From the NCBI GenBank assembly GCA_045536915.1, contig JAZSOL010000026.1, forward strand, positions 1 through 29,285: a DNA stretch of 29,285 nt, written 5' to 3'. Source of the DNA: RGIG1828 sp045536915. GTDB lineage: Bacteria; Bacillota; Clostridia; UMGS1810. This document shows, piece after piece, positions 8,734 through 16,271 of the stretch. A program made the position numbers and the translations under genes. The notes beneath the pieces are model-generated. The model had not been told where the DNA came from. It did no database searches and saw only the letters and a list, made by a program, of their open reading frames with translations. The stretch's first letter is position 1. Each line of letters opens with the position of its first letter.

Positions 8734-9837
8734 ATGAAAACAAGACTCGAAAAAGCAATAAAAGACGCACAGCTCAAGGTTGACTCCTGCCTTGATAAGT
8801 TTACCTTTGCCTTTCCGGCACCGATGAGTACGGGGTATGTGTATCATCAGGTAGAACAGTTTGGTTGGAGCGAAGGCTTCTGGACAGGAATGCTCTGGAT
8901 TCTCTACGAGCTCACCGGGAAAGAAGAATACCGGAATGCCGCTGAAATTCAGTGCGAGATTTTCCGCATAAGAGAAGAAAGAAACATAAAGCTTAATCAT
9001 CATGACCTGGGATTTTTATATTCTCTTTCATGCGTGGCGGCATATAAAATAACCGGTGATAAAAAATACCGCCAAACAGCCCTTAAAGCTGCCGACAAGC
9101 TCTGCCTGCGTTACCGCGAAAAAGGCAGATTTCTTCAGGCCTGGGGCAACATGGACACAAACGAGCCCTGCCGCCTCATAATAGACTGCCTGATTAATAT
9201 TCCGCTCCTTTTCTGGGCAACAGAAGAAAGCGGTAACCAAAGATACCGCAGCATTGCCACAGCGCACCTTAACACAGCTTTGAAATCGGTTATAAGGGAA
9301 GATTTTACCACATATCACACATATATGTTCAATTCGCAAACTGAAGAGCCCATAGAAGGAAAAACGGCTCAAGGCTACAGCGACGACAGTTGTTGGGCAA
9401 GAGGGCAGGCGTGGGGAATTTTAGGGCTTGCCCTCGGCTATTCCTACACAAAGGACGAATCGTTGATCCCCATTTTCAACGGACTCACAGAGCACTTCAT
9501 TCAAAGCCTGCCATCAGATCATATTCCATACTGGGATCTGATTTTCACCGAGGGTAACGAACCGCGTGACACCTCGGCTGCCTCAATTGCTGTCTGTGGA
9601 ATTCTCCAAATGAGCGAATACGTGCCAAATGCAGAGTTTGAAAAAACAGCAGACAAAATTCTTATTTCGCTTATGGATAACTACACAACTCACTCCATGT
9701 CATACTCAAACGGGCTGGTTACCAACGCAATGAACAACCGTAACCGCAATCATGACAGTGAATGTAACATCTGGGGTGACTATTTCTACCTCGAGGCGAT
9801 AATCCGAAAGTCGAAAAAATGGAACAAATACTGGTGA
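8734..9837 (+). CDS. GH88 unsaturated glucuronyl hydrolase
   Basis: A 367-residue alpha/alpha-barrel enzyme of glycoside hydrolase family 88. These enzymes hydrate the 4,5-unsaturated uronic acid at the non-reducing end of oligosaccharides released by polysaccharide lyases, freeing the rest of the chain. The two key acidic residues are visible: D91 in NHHDLGF and D151 in IIDCLINIP, at nearly the positions of D88 and D149 in the Bacillus enzyme. Other family-like stretches are GWSEGFWTGMLW, WARGQAWG and RDTSAASIA. There is no signal peptide, so it acts in the cytoplasm on imported oligosaccharides. It follows GGAGG with 7-base spacing and is the last gene of the run, before a strong terminator. 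It implies a polysaccharide lyase outside the window. Substrate type (glycosaminoglycan, rhamnogalacturonan, xanthan or other) is undetermined. Confidence 0.92.
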   Translation: MKTRLEKAIKDAQLKVDSCLDKFTFAFPAPMSTGYVYHQVEQFGWSEGFWTGMLWILYELTGKEEYRNAAEIQCEIFRIREERNIKLNHHDLGFLYSLSCVAAYKITGDKKYRQTALKAADKLCLRYREKGRFLQAWGNMDTNEPCRLIIDCLINIPLLFWATEESGNQRYRSIATAHLNTALKSVIREDFTTYHTYMFNSQTEEPIEGKTAQGYSDDSCWARGQAWGILGLALGYSYTKDESLIPIFNGLTEHFIQSLPSDHIPYWDLIFTEGNEPRDTSAASIAVCGILQMSEYVPNAEFEKTADKILISLMDNYTTHSMSYSNGLVTNAMNNRNRNHDSECNIWGDYFYLEAIIRKSKKWNKYW

Positions 9838-9900
9838 TCAAGCCATTTATGTGTAAAACAGATATAATATAAATAATTTACTTTTCGCAATAAAATTTTA

Positions 9901-9947
9901 AAACCTGCACACCACAGATATTACATCTGAAGTATGCAGGTTTTTCA
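9901..9947 (+). terminator. Rho-independent terminator of the polysaccharide-use operon
   Basis: AAACCTGCA (9901-9909) pairs perfectly with TGCAGGTTT (9935-9943). A second inner stem, CAGAT/ATCTG, lies in the loop, and a T-run follows. It begins 63 bases after the GH88 stop, and no other gene lies between. Confidence 0.85.
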
Positions 9948-10379
9948 TGTTAAAAATATATCAGTTGCTTTTTATAAACATACGAAAATCAAATTGCTTT
10001 GGCACTTGAGCGTTTCCTTTTGAGAATTCTCTGTTTTCAGCTTTGGCTTTTGCATACACGGGGTTTCGGGCTACAGGAGTGACCTTAGACGTAGAAGCTT
10101 TCGAGTTTGACACATCTAAACCATTCGGCTCTTTTGGAAAATATGTCAAAAACTTTAAGTGTGATTTGCGAATGGATTTTTATGGACAATAATAAGCTTA
10201 ATTCAGATTATATCATTAAAACGGCACTTCGCAAAATGACGGATTATATTTCAGAACTTAATTTATTACTTGAAAACATAAATATTCTGACGGAAGATGT
10301 GTATGTCAGTTTGATTAATCAGAATAATTTAACTTTTATTGCAGAAAATACTGATATTGAAATTCAGGAGGTATCAGTA
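9948..10379. other. Gene-poor stretch before enolase, possible gene remnants
   Basis: No convincing gene. On the minus strand an open frame runs 10149-9961 (62 codons, only a TTG start, no ribosome binding site). Its codons look plausible but I recognise no family, so it may be a gene remnant. On the plus strand, 10143-10379 is open in frame with enolase; from the ATG at 10182 it would read MDNNKLNSDY and onward through amphipathic helix-like sequence, again without a good ribosome binding site. A weak promoter-like TTGCGA-16-AATAAT lies at 10166-10193. The stretch could be the edge of a past rearrangement. Confidence 0.4.
10366..10371 (+). promoter_or_regulatory. Ribosome binding site that sets the enolase start
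   Basis: AGGAGG, 8 bases before the ATG at 10380. It lies inside a longer in-frame open frame and is the only strong site there, so it decides the start in favour of a normal-length enolase. Confidence 0.85.
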
Positions 10380-11654
10380 ATGAAACAATATATTGAAATT
10401 TTGGATGTTTTCGCAAGAGAAATTATTGATTCACGCGGAAATCCAACTGTTGAAGCAGAGGTTATAGTTTCGGGAGGATGCATAGGATGTGCAAAAGTTC
10501 CATCGGGTGCTTCCACCGGTGAACACGAAGCTGTGGAACTCAGAGACGGCGATAAATCGCGTTATGGCGGAAAGGGTGTTCTTCGTGCAGTGGATAATGT
10601 GAATAACATCATTTCCGACAAACTCGTTGGGATGAATGTTCTCGATCAGATGCTTATAGACCGCACATTGTGTGAACTTGACGGAACTGATAATAAGGCA
10701 AATCTTGGTGCGAACGCGATTCTTGCCGTGTCGCTTGCGTGCGCAGATGCGGCGGCAAAAGCTCTCGGGCTGGGATTATACACATACGTTGGAGGACTTT
10801 TAGGTGCAAGAATGCCCGTTCCGATGATGAACATTTTAAACGGCGGTGCTCACGCCAACAACAACGTGGATATTCAGGAATTTATGATTATGCCTGTTGG
10901 TGCACCGAGCTTTAAAGAGGCACTCAGAATGTGCTCTGAGGTGTTCTATGAGCTTAAGTCAATTTTGAAATCCAAAGGCCTTACCACTTCGGTTGGTGAT
11001 GAGGGCGGGTTTGCACCAAGTCTTGAAAAAGATGAGGATGCACTAAGTCTCATATGTGAGGCTGTTGAATCTGCAGGCTACAATACCGATTCAGAGTTTA
11101 AAATAGCAATTGATGCGGCGGCATCGGAGTGGACCTTGCCTGACGGAAGCTATGAGCTCCCCAAAGCGAAGCTTGAATTTTCAAAAGATGAGCTTGTGAA
11201 TTACTGGGTTACTCTTTGCAATAAATATCCTATCATTTCAATAGAAGACCCCGTTGGCGAAAACGACTGGGAAGCATGGCAGATGATAACAGAAAAGCTC
11301 GGAGATAAAATTCAGCTTGTTGGTGACGATTTGTTTGTAACAAACTCGGAAAGAGTGAAAAAGGGAATTGAAATGAGTGCTGCAAATGCGGTTCTGATAA
11401 AAGTGAATCAGATAGGAACCTTAAGCGAAACAGCGCGCACAATAGAGCTTGCTTCAAAGTCGGGATACAACACCATTATGTCGCACCGTTCCGGAGAAAC
11501 AGAAGATACTGCAATTGCGGACCTTGCAGTGGCATTTGCCTGCGGTCAGATAAAGTCCGGGGCACCTTCAAGATCCGACAGATGCGCAAAATATAACAGG
11601 CTTCTCAAAATAGAAGAAGAGCTTGGCGAAATAAGCACCTATGGGTGGTTATAA
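10380..11654 (+). CDS. eno: Enolase (phosphopyruvate hydratase)
   Basis: Glycolytic enzyme that interconverts 2-phosphoglycerate and phosphoenolpyruvate, Mg-dependent and cytoplasmic. The 424-residue product from the ATG at 10380 has normal family length and begins like typical enolases (REIIDSRGNPTVEAEV). Visible residues are E208 (VGDEGGF), metal ligands D245 (IAIDAA), E289 (SIEDP) and D316 (GDDLF), the catalytic K341 (KVNQIGT), and the SHRSGETED signature. All sit at or within a residue of E. coli enolase numbering. The gene stands alone, not in a gapA-pgk-tpi-gpmI cluster. The frame stays open to 10107 upstream, but the AGGAGG just before 10380 marks the real start; a minor longer form is possible. 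A MITE-like element begins 14 bases after the stop and may supply its terminator. Confidence 0.96.
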   Translation: MKQYIEILDVFAREIIDSRGNPTVEAEVIVSGGCIGCAKVPSGASTGEHEAVELRDGDKSRYGGKGVLRAVDNVNNIISDKLVGMNVLDQMLIDRTLCELDGTDNKANLGANAILAVSLACADAAAKALGLGLYTYVGGLLGARMPVPMMNILNGGAHANNNVDIQEFMIMPVGAPSFKEALRMCSEVFYELKSILKSKGLTTSVGDEGGFAPSLEKDEDALSLICEAVESAGYNTDSEFKIAIDAAASEWTLPDGSYELPKAKLEFSKDELVNYWVTLCNKYPIISIEDPVGENDWEAWQMITEKLGDKIQLVGDDLFVTNSERVKKGIEMSAANAVLIKVNQIGTLSETARTIELASKSGYNTIMSHRSGETEDTAIADLAVAFACGQIKSGAPSRSDRCAKYNRLLKIEEELGEISTYGWL

Positions 11655-11667
11655 TAAGAACAAACAC

Positions 11668-11684
11668 AAGAGGCTGTAGCAAAA
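11668..11684 (+). repeat. Left terminal inverted repeat of the MITE-like element
   Basis: AAGAGGCTGTAGCAAAA, a perfect 17-base complement of 11894-11910. The run of A continues beyond it. Confidence 0.85.
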
Positions 11685-11690
11685 AAAATA

Positions 11691-11720
11691 ACGGTTCGTC
11701 GAGGACGCCGAACCCTACAA
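11691..11720 (+). repeat. Internal repeat copy 1 with a GGTTCG/CGAACC stem
   Basis: Starts ACGGTTCGTCG and ends GCCGAACCCTACAA; GGTTCG (11693-11698) pairs with CGAACC (11709-11714). A second copy lies at 11800-11830 and differs only in the loop. Confidence 0.8.
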
Positions 11721-11799
11721 ATTGCTGTGTGTATATATTATATACACAATATGTGTAGTACAACGTAACATCTAAAACTTTACGTTTGATGTGCCGGAA

Positions 11800-11830
11800 A
11801 CGGTTCGTCGGAAATCGCCGAACCCTACAA
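11800..11830 (+). repeat. Internal repeat copy 2
   Basis: Starts ACGGTTCGTCG and ends CGCCGAACCCTACAA, as in copy 1. The loop is GAAAT in place of AGGAC, so the stem is conserved while the loop varies. Confidence 0.8.
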
Positions 11831-11857
11831 TGGTCAAATTTTAAATGTTACAAGGTA

Positions 11858-11886
11858 GTAGGGGACGGCCTCCCGGACGTCCGGGA
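11858..11886 (+). repeat. GTAGGGGACG repeat with a 16-bp perfect palindrome
   Basis: GTAGGGGACGG is followed by the perfect palindrome TCCCGGACGTCCGGGA (11871-11886). The same GTAGGGGACG lead occurs at 29247 at the right edge of the window, so this looks like a dispersed intergenic repeat family of the genome. Confidence 0.65.
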
Positions 11887-11893
11887 AAAATCA

Positions 11894-11910
11894 TTTTGCT
11901 ACAGCCTCTT
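11894..11910 (-). repeat. Right terminal inverted repeat of the MITE-like element
   Basis: TTTTGCTACAGCCTCTT, the exact reverse complement of 11668-11684. It lies 13 bases beyond the stop of the minus-strand gene ending at 11924. Confidence 0.85.
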
Positions 11911-11923
11911 AATTGTGCTGATT

Positions 11924-12679
11924 TTAATTTTGTTTTTGCAAAATATCCGAAAGGTCATTTCTGAATGCTCCTTTTGCGTGATCCCATATGAGACAAATTT
12001 TATTTTCTTCAGAATCCTCAATAATAAATTCTGTTATAAGTGCATATCCCTGACCTGTTGTTTTTGCTGAAATTACTGATGTTATACGTGTTGTTGCATC
12101 GGATGATTCTATTTCTTTTCCCAAAGCCCTGCCCACATCGCATATGAATTTCCTGCTGATATATTTTTTGATATTTTCTGCGTATTGGTCAATCAGTTTG
12201 AATTTTTCCCAAACCGGGCAAGACATATTTTCAACCGATGAAGTGTAAAATATAGCGGATTTTTTGTCGATATAATATTCAATATCATCCACGATTTCAT
12301 CCGACGGTACTGTTCCGGACTTTGCGTGATTTCTGCCGGATTCCGTGAGCACCAGAAGCGGGAGAGAATCTTTTTTTAGTATGCCTTTATCACAAAGTGA
12401 ATCAATGCAACCCGTAAGAAATATTTCGTCGAGTCCGAGCATTTTTGAAAGAAGAACCGTGTCTGTTCCGTCCGTGAGGTCCAGCATGGCGGCTTTCATA
12501 ATATATTCTTCAAGAAGCTCTGCTTTTTTCACGGATGTAACGGTGAATCTCACTTTCTGCTTTTGCAGAGGATAAAGACAGTCATTTGCAGATATAATCT
12601 GCATTTGGGGGTATTTAGACTTTATAATTTCAACAGCCTCAGGATATTTTTCTGTGTATTCAATTAAAATCCCACTCAC
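11924..12679 (-). CDS. Helicase-associated protein with winged-helix-like segment, unknown function
   Basis: 251 residues, unrecognised as a named family. The GTG start at 12679 is chosen because GGAGG (12692-12688) sits exactly 8 bases before it; an open frame continues to 12781 but without support. The gene overlaps the helicase stop by 20 bases, which implies translational coupling and a shared function. Residues ~50-120 have a winged-helix look: a helix (AELLEEYIMKAAML), a helix-turn-helix-like stretch (SKMLGLDEIFLTGCIDSL) and a wing ending in LVLTESGRNHAK. Residues 130-251 are mixed alpha/beta, with a hydrophobic strand GYALITEFII. It could be a DNA-binding or regulatory partner of the helicase, by inference from overlap and fold-like pattern only. 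Confidence 0.72.
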   Translation of the reverse strand: MSGILIEYTEKYPEAVEIIKSKYPQMQIISANDCLYPLQKQKVRFTVTSVKKAELLEEYIMKAAMLDLTDGTDTVLLSKMLGLDEIFLTGCIDSLCDKGILKKDSLPLLVLTESGRNHAKSGTVPSDEIVDDIEYYIDKKSAIFYTSSVENMSCPVWEKFKLIDQYAENIKKYISRKFICDVGRALGKEIESSDATTRITSVISAKTTGQGYALITEFIIEDSEENKICLIWDHAKGAFRNDLSDILQKQN

Positions 12680-15600
12680 TTCTTTCACCTCCGTGTGTGT
12701 AGATATATTTTGAAATTGTTTTGTAGATTGCGGTTGCGTCGGAATCATTGTTGGCTTCGCAGAACAGCTCACTGCATCCAACGATTATTGAAAGCTCCTG
12801 CGCACGTGAAAGAGCAACGTTTACTCTTCGCGGGTCTTTGGCAAAACCGATTTCGCCTCTTGAATTGTTACGAACAAAACTGCATATAACAACCGGACAT
12901 TCAATTCCCTGAAAACGGTCAACGCTTCCTATTCTCAGAGAAAGCTTGTCGGCTTTTTGGGCAAAGGCACGGTTATGGAATGCGTTTTCCATGAGTCTGA
13001 CCTGATTGCTGTAGAAGCTTATGAGTCCGATTTTCTTTTTGCCTTCAAAGTTATTGGCTTTTAAATTTTCGTTTATGGTAAGCAGAATGTTTCTTATGCA
13101 TTCTATTTCGGCTTTGTTGGAATAACTGTGGTTAACGGATGAGCGTTCCTCACGGTTTTCTTCAAACATCGGCACGTCAACCCATATTGCGTGCGATTTT
13201 TCTTCAATTGCTTTTCCGTGGCACATATGCGCTCTCGATGTGTCGGGAGAGGGCAGACCGCAACGCAGACCGTAGCCGTTTTCTTCGATGTAAAACTGAT
13301 TAATGGTATCCATAATCTGATTGTGCATACGGTATTGAGTTGAAAGCATTGTTTTGATTTGGGGATTTGCACCCGTGAAAAGCTCTTCGAAAAGACTTGA
13401 TTTCATATGCTGAATCTTTTCGGAGGGTATGTCGAGCTTTGAAGCCACTTCTTCGTATGTGTCGGCTCCTACCATTGGCGGAAGCTGTTTGTGGTCTCCA
13501 ACCAAAACAATTTTTTTCGCTTTGAGCACGGAAAGTATGAGCTCGGGCGGTGTTGCCTTGCTCACTTCATCTATAATTGCAACGTCAAATGTCGGATACA
13601 GAGAGGTAAATTCCCTTGAACCGCTCTGACTGCAGGTTATGCCTATAACGTTTGCGTTGCTTATGTAGAGCTGTTTGAGATTGGAATAATCCTTTTCGCT
13701 TTTTGCATCAAGACGTTTTGTCCAGCTTTCCATAAACTCCATGATTTTTCTGTCGTCGGTGTCGAGACCTTTCCAGAGAGATGTGTAGTATTCCCTGATG
13801 TTTGCCATATGGCTGATTGTTTCGATTTCTTCTGATTTCACACCGTAGGGGAGTGAGTAATTATAGGCGCTTATTTCATCGCGCACCGAACGTATAGTCA
13901 GCTTTGTTGAGGCAATTTCTTCCTCAACCGCATTTAACTCTGATGTCATTTCATCAAGGGAAGCACGTCGGGTTTGTGAAAAGGTTTCGGTAAAATCTTT
14001 CAGTTTCATAAAGATTTCGGGAAGTTTTGTGTCGTTTTCAAGCTCTTCGATGTAGGAATTGAGGGTTCTGAGCATCATTCGTGATGAGGCTTTGAATTCG
14101 TAGTAGAGGTTTATTGCCTGAACCGAATCAGACGGCCATTTCTTCGCAAAACCGAGCTTTGAAAAGAAAACATTTGGTTTTGAAGCAATAACTTTTTTGA
14201 GCATATCTTCGGTTTCGCGGGATTTTGAAATCCATTCGGAATACGTCATTGCAACGGGCTCAAAATCCTTTTCGGTTTTGATTGCGGAGGCTGAATTTTT
14301 GTCAAGCTTTTCTATGTGGCTGATAAGTTTTGTTATTTCAGCCTGCAAGGTTCTTATTTTTTTCTTGAGAGACGAAACGGATGTTTTGTAGGAATAAATT
14401 TTATCATCAAGTATCAGTTTTGTTGCGTGATATTCCTTTATTGTTTCAATAAATTCATCCTCTGCACCGTAGGGGTTTTCAATAAGGTTTATGTAGCCCT
14501 CGCTTTTCACGTCCTGAAGAAATGCGGTGAAATTCACGTTAAGCCAGCTTAGTGCAGAACGCAAACGCGATGTCTTGTGGTCAAGGGAGGCTTTTTTTAT
14601 AACGTTTTCCCCGAGTTTTTTATTCAGAAGATTAAAGCTTTTGTAGAGTTCGATTATGCCGTCGAGCTTTCTTTGTGCTTCGTCAACCGCATCCACCAGA
14701 TTTTTCTTTTCAGAAAGCAGACTGTTACAGTCGGAGGATGTTTTGTTGAGCCATGTTCTGATGACGTTGTTTTCTGTAAAGAGCTTTCCTTCTTCCTGAA
14801 CGCTCTGTTCATTGCCCTTTCTGAGCGCTCTTATTTTGGGATGGTGAATAAGCTTTCCAAGAGCGTTGTCAACGGCAAGGTTGGTTTGGGAAGCAATAAG
14901 CGTTTTAAGCCCTCGTATGGCGTTCTGATAGCATATTTCGGCAATAACGGTTGTTTTTCCCGTTCCGGGAGGTCCCTGAATCAAATATAAATCGGGACTG
15001 TTGATAACACCTTCAACCGCTCTGTGTTGTTCGTCGTTGAGATTGGGCTGAAGCATTTCTTCTTTTTTAAGAATTTCACGAGGTTCATTGCACGGTCTTG
15101 CTTTTGATGAATCAAAAATAAACACGTCGAGCATAGGATTTTCCGCCTGACCTCTTGCAAAGGTGTTCAGACCGTATCTGAGACGTCTGAGCTGCACGAG
15201 GTCACCCCATTTTGTGACAAAAAGTTTTGCCGAATGAGGAATTTTAAAGCTCCCGTTTTGCAACATTTCCATAAACTCAAATTCCATATCAACCGTGATT
15301 TCTCCGGTTTTTTGGTTAAAACAGTTTATTGTGCCGATAACGGGACCTTTATAGATTGGGTGTCCGTATTCATGTTCAATTCCGGTAACAAGCTGAATAT
15401 CAGAATTGTTGTGGGTTGAATTCAGCTCTGAAACATCGGCAGAAAATATAATCTGAGATATGTTGTCGGATTTGCGGCAGCCGGTGTAATCCATCAGCAC
15501 CTGAGCTTTTTCGGCATAGTCTTCATTTATTTTGAGATATTCTTCCCAGTGGGCAATGCGCTGATTGAGGATTTTTGTTTCGTCAAAAATGTTTGGAAGC

Positions 15601-16100
15601 GCAAAAATCCGGTTTAATATTTCGTCGCCGATGTTGTCTGCCTCAACGCTGTGGTTATAAAAAAATACGATTTCCGCTCTCAACACACGGTTGTTTAAAG
15701 TGCCAACGGGAGCCGGAACCTTACGTATGGAGGTAACAGTGAACCAGTCCTGAGTGTTGAAGCCGTATATGGAAAGAGTCATATTGTCTAACTCTTCGGT
15801 CAGCTCCTTATTATATTTGTTTGATGTGTCGGTGGCAAGCACCATATTAATACTGCCCGGATGCGTCTGGCTTGATGAATTAGCCATATACACGTCGAAC
15901 GGCAGTTTCCCGCCCAAAAGCTTTTTTACTCCGAGTGGGTATTCTCCGTTTTTCTCACCGCCAAAAAAGGCCGCAAGATCTCCGAGAAGCTTTTTATCTA
16001 ATTTGATTTGAAGATTTAAGAAAAATTCTTCGTTCCGGTCTGCTCTGATATCCGATGAAAATTCGTCGCGGTCGGGAAAGAAATTATTATTCTGACTCAT
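12660..16100 (-). CDS. Large SF1 helicase, UPF1/DNA2/SMUBP-2-like
   Basis: 1146 residues. The ATG at 16100 follows GGAGG by 5 bases; an in-frame extension to 16196 lacks a binding site. The full superfamily 1B helicase set is present: Q-motif-like LNDEQHRAV (~354), Walker A GPPGTGKTT (376-384), motif Ia SQTNLAVDNAL, Walker B variant IIDEVSKA (842-849), motif III GDHKQLPP (868-875), QYRMH (922-926), VDRFQGIE (1060-1067) and RRVNVALSRA (1091-1100). A long helical, coiled-coil-like insert (~455-800) separates Ia and II. The N-terminal 340 residues are unassigned. Such proteins unwind or translocate on nucleic acid using ATP. No nuclease motif was recognised. It forms an overlapping pair with the 251-residue gene and has its own consensus promoter. 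DNA/RNA maintenance or defence roles are both possible. Confidence 0.92.
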   Translation of the reverse strand: MSQNNNFFPDRDEFSSDIRADRNEEFFLNLQIKLDKKLLGDLAAFFGGEKNGEYPLGVKKLLGGKLPFDVYMANSSSQTHPGSINMVLATDTSNKYNKELTEELDNMTLSIYGFNTQDWFTVTSIRKVPAPVGTLNNRVLRAEIVFFYNHSVEADNIGDEILNRIFALPNIFDETKILNQRIAHWEEYLKINEDYAEKAQVLMDYTGCRKSDNISQIIFSADVSELNSTHNNSDIQLVTGIEHEYGHPIYKGPVIGTINCFNQKTGEITVDMEFEFMEMLQNGSFKIPHSAKLFVTKWGDLVQLRRLRYGLNTFARGQAENPMLDVFIFDSSKARPCNEPREILKKEEMLQPNLNDEQHRAVEGVINSPDLYLIQGPPGTGKTTVIAEICYQNAIRGLKTLIASQTNLAVDNALGKLIHHPKIRALRKGNEQSVQEEGKLFTENNVIRTWLNKTSSDCNSLLSEKKNLVDAVDEAQRKLDGIIELYKSFNLLNKKLGENVIKKASLDHKTSRLRSALSWLNVNFTAFLQDVKSEGYINLIENPYGAEDEFIETIKEYHATKLILDDKIYSYKTSVSSLKKKIRTLQAEITKLISHIEKLDKNSASAIKTEKDFEPVAMTYSEWISKSRETEDMLKKVIASKPNVFFSKLGFAKKWPSDSVQAINLYYEFKASSRMMLRTLNSYIEELENDTKLPEIFMKLKDFTETFSQTRRASLDEMTSELNAVEEEIASTKLTIRSVRDEISAYNYSLPYGVKSEEIETISHMANIREYYTSLWKGLDTDDRKIMEFMESWTKRLDAKSEKDYSNLKQLYISNANVIGITCSQSGSREFTSLYPTFDVAIIDEVSKATPPELILSVLKAKKIVLVGDHKQLPPMVGADTYEEVASKLDIPSEKIQHMKSSLFEELFTGANPQIKTMLSTQYRMHNQIMDTINQFYIEENGYGLRCGLPSPDTSRAHMCHGKAIEEKSHAIWVDVPMFEENREERSSVNHSYSNKAEIECIRNILLTINENLKANNFEGKKKIGLISFYSNQVRLMENAFHNRAFAQKADKLSLRIGSVDRFQGIECPVVICSFVRNNSRGEIGFAKDPRRVNVALSRAQELSIIVGCSELFCEANNDSDATAIYKTISKYIYTHGGERSEWDFN

Positions 16101-16134
16101 ACGGACCTCCGTGTTAAACATAAAATGTTGATTA

Positions 16135-16163
16135 ATTATATCATAAATTGGAAGTATATGCAA
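16135..16163 (-). promoter_or_regulatory. Sigma-A promoter for the helicase operon
   Basis: On the minus strand TTGCAT (16163-16158), a 17-base spacer and a perfect TATAAT (16140-16135), 35 bases before the helicase start. It lies back to back with the ispE promoter. Confidence 0.75.
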
Positions 16164-16181
16164 ACAAAAAGTAAATTTCTC

Positions 16182-16210
16182 TTGAAAAAAATGCAAAGAA
16201 GTATTATAAT
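16182..16210 (+). promoter_or_regulatory. Sigma-A promoter for ispE
   Basis: TTGAAA (16182-16187), exactly 17 bases, TATAAT (16205-16210). The transcript would start ~50 bases before the ispE ATG. Confidence 0.82.
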
Positions 16211-16271
16211 TAGAACAAAATATTGATGAGTGCTACAAATATTCTTGAATGATTTTAAGGAGAAATGCGGT

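Larger units (their letters stand above)
11668..11910. mobile_element. MITE-like element with 17-bp terminal inverted repeats, no ORF
   Basis: A 243-bp segment bounded by perfect 17-bp inverted repeats, AAGAGGCTGTAGCAAAA and its complement. Inside are two copies of a 30-31 base repeat, an AT dyad at 11729-11747 and a GC-rich 16-base palindrome at 11871-11886. It has no coding capacity of its own. The ends (GAGGCTGT...CAAAA) resemble IS1182-type termini from memory, so a non-autonomous derivative is plausible. I see no clear target-site duplication. It lies exactly between two convergent genes, enolase and the helicase-associated gene, so the folded transcript could act as a bidirectional terminator. 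Confidence 0.65.

Noticed and set aside
10166..10193. Promoter TTGCGA-16-AATAAT for enolase
   Set aside because: Both hexamers are imperfect and the spacer is short; too weak to list as a feature, though no better promoter was found upstream of enolase.
10107..10379. N-terminal extension of enolase as the annotated start (TTG at 10107)
   Set aside because: No ribosome binding site at 10107, 10143 or 10182, while AGGAGG precedes 10380 and gives the normal family length. Kept only as a finding.
12680..12781. Longer N-terminus for the helicase-associated gene
   Set aside because: It would lie wholly inside the helicase coding region; GGAGG with ideal spacing marks the GTG at 12679.
16101..16196. 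Longer helicase start at 16196
   Set aside because: It covers the divergent promoter region and lacks a ribosome binding site; GGAGG marks 16100.
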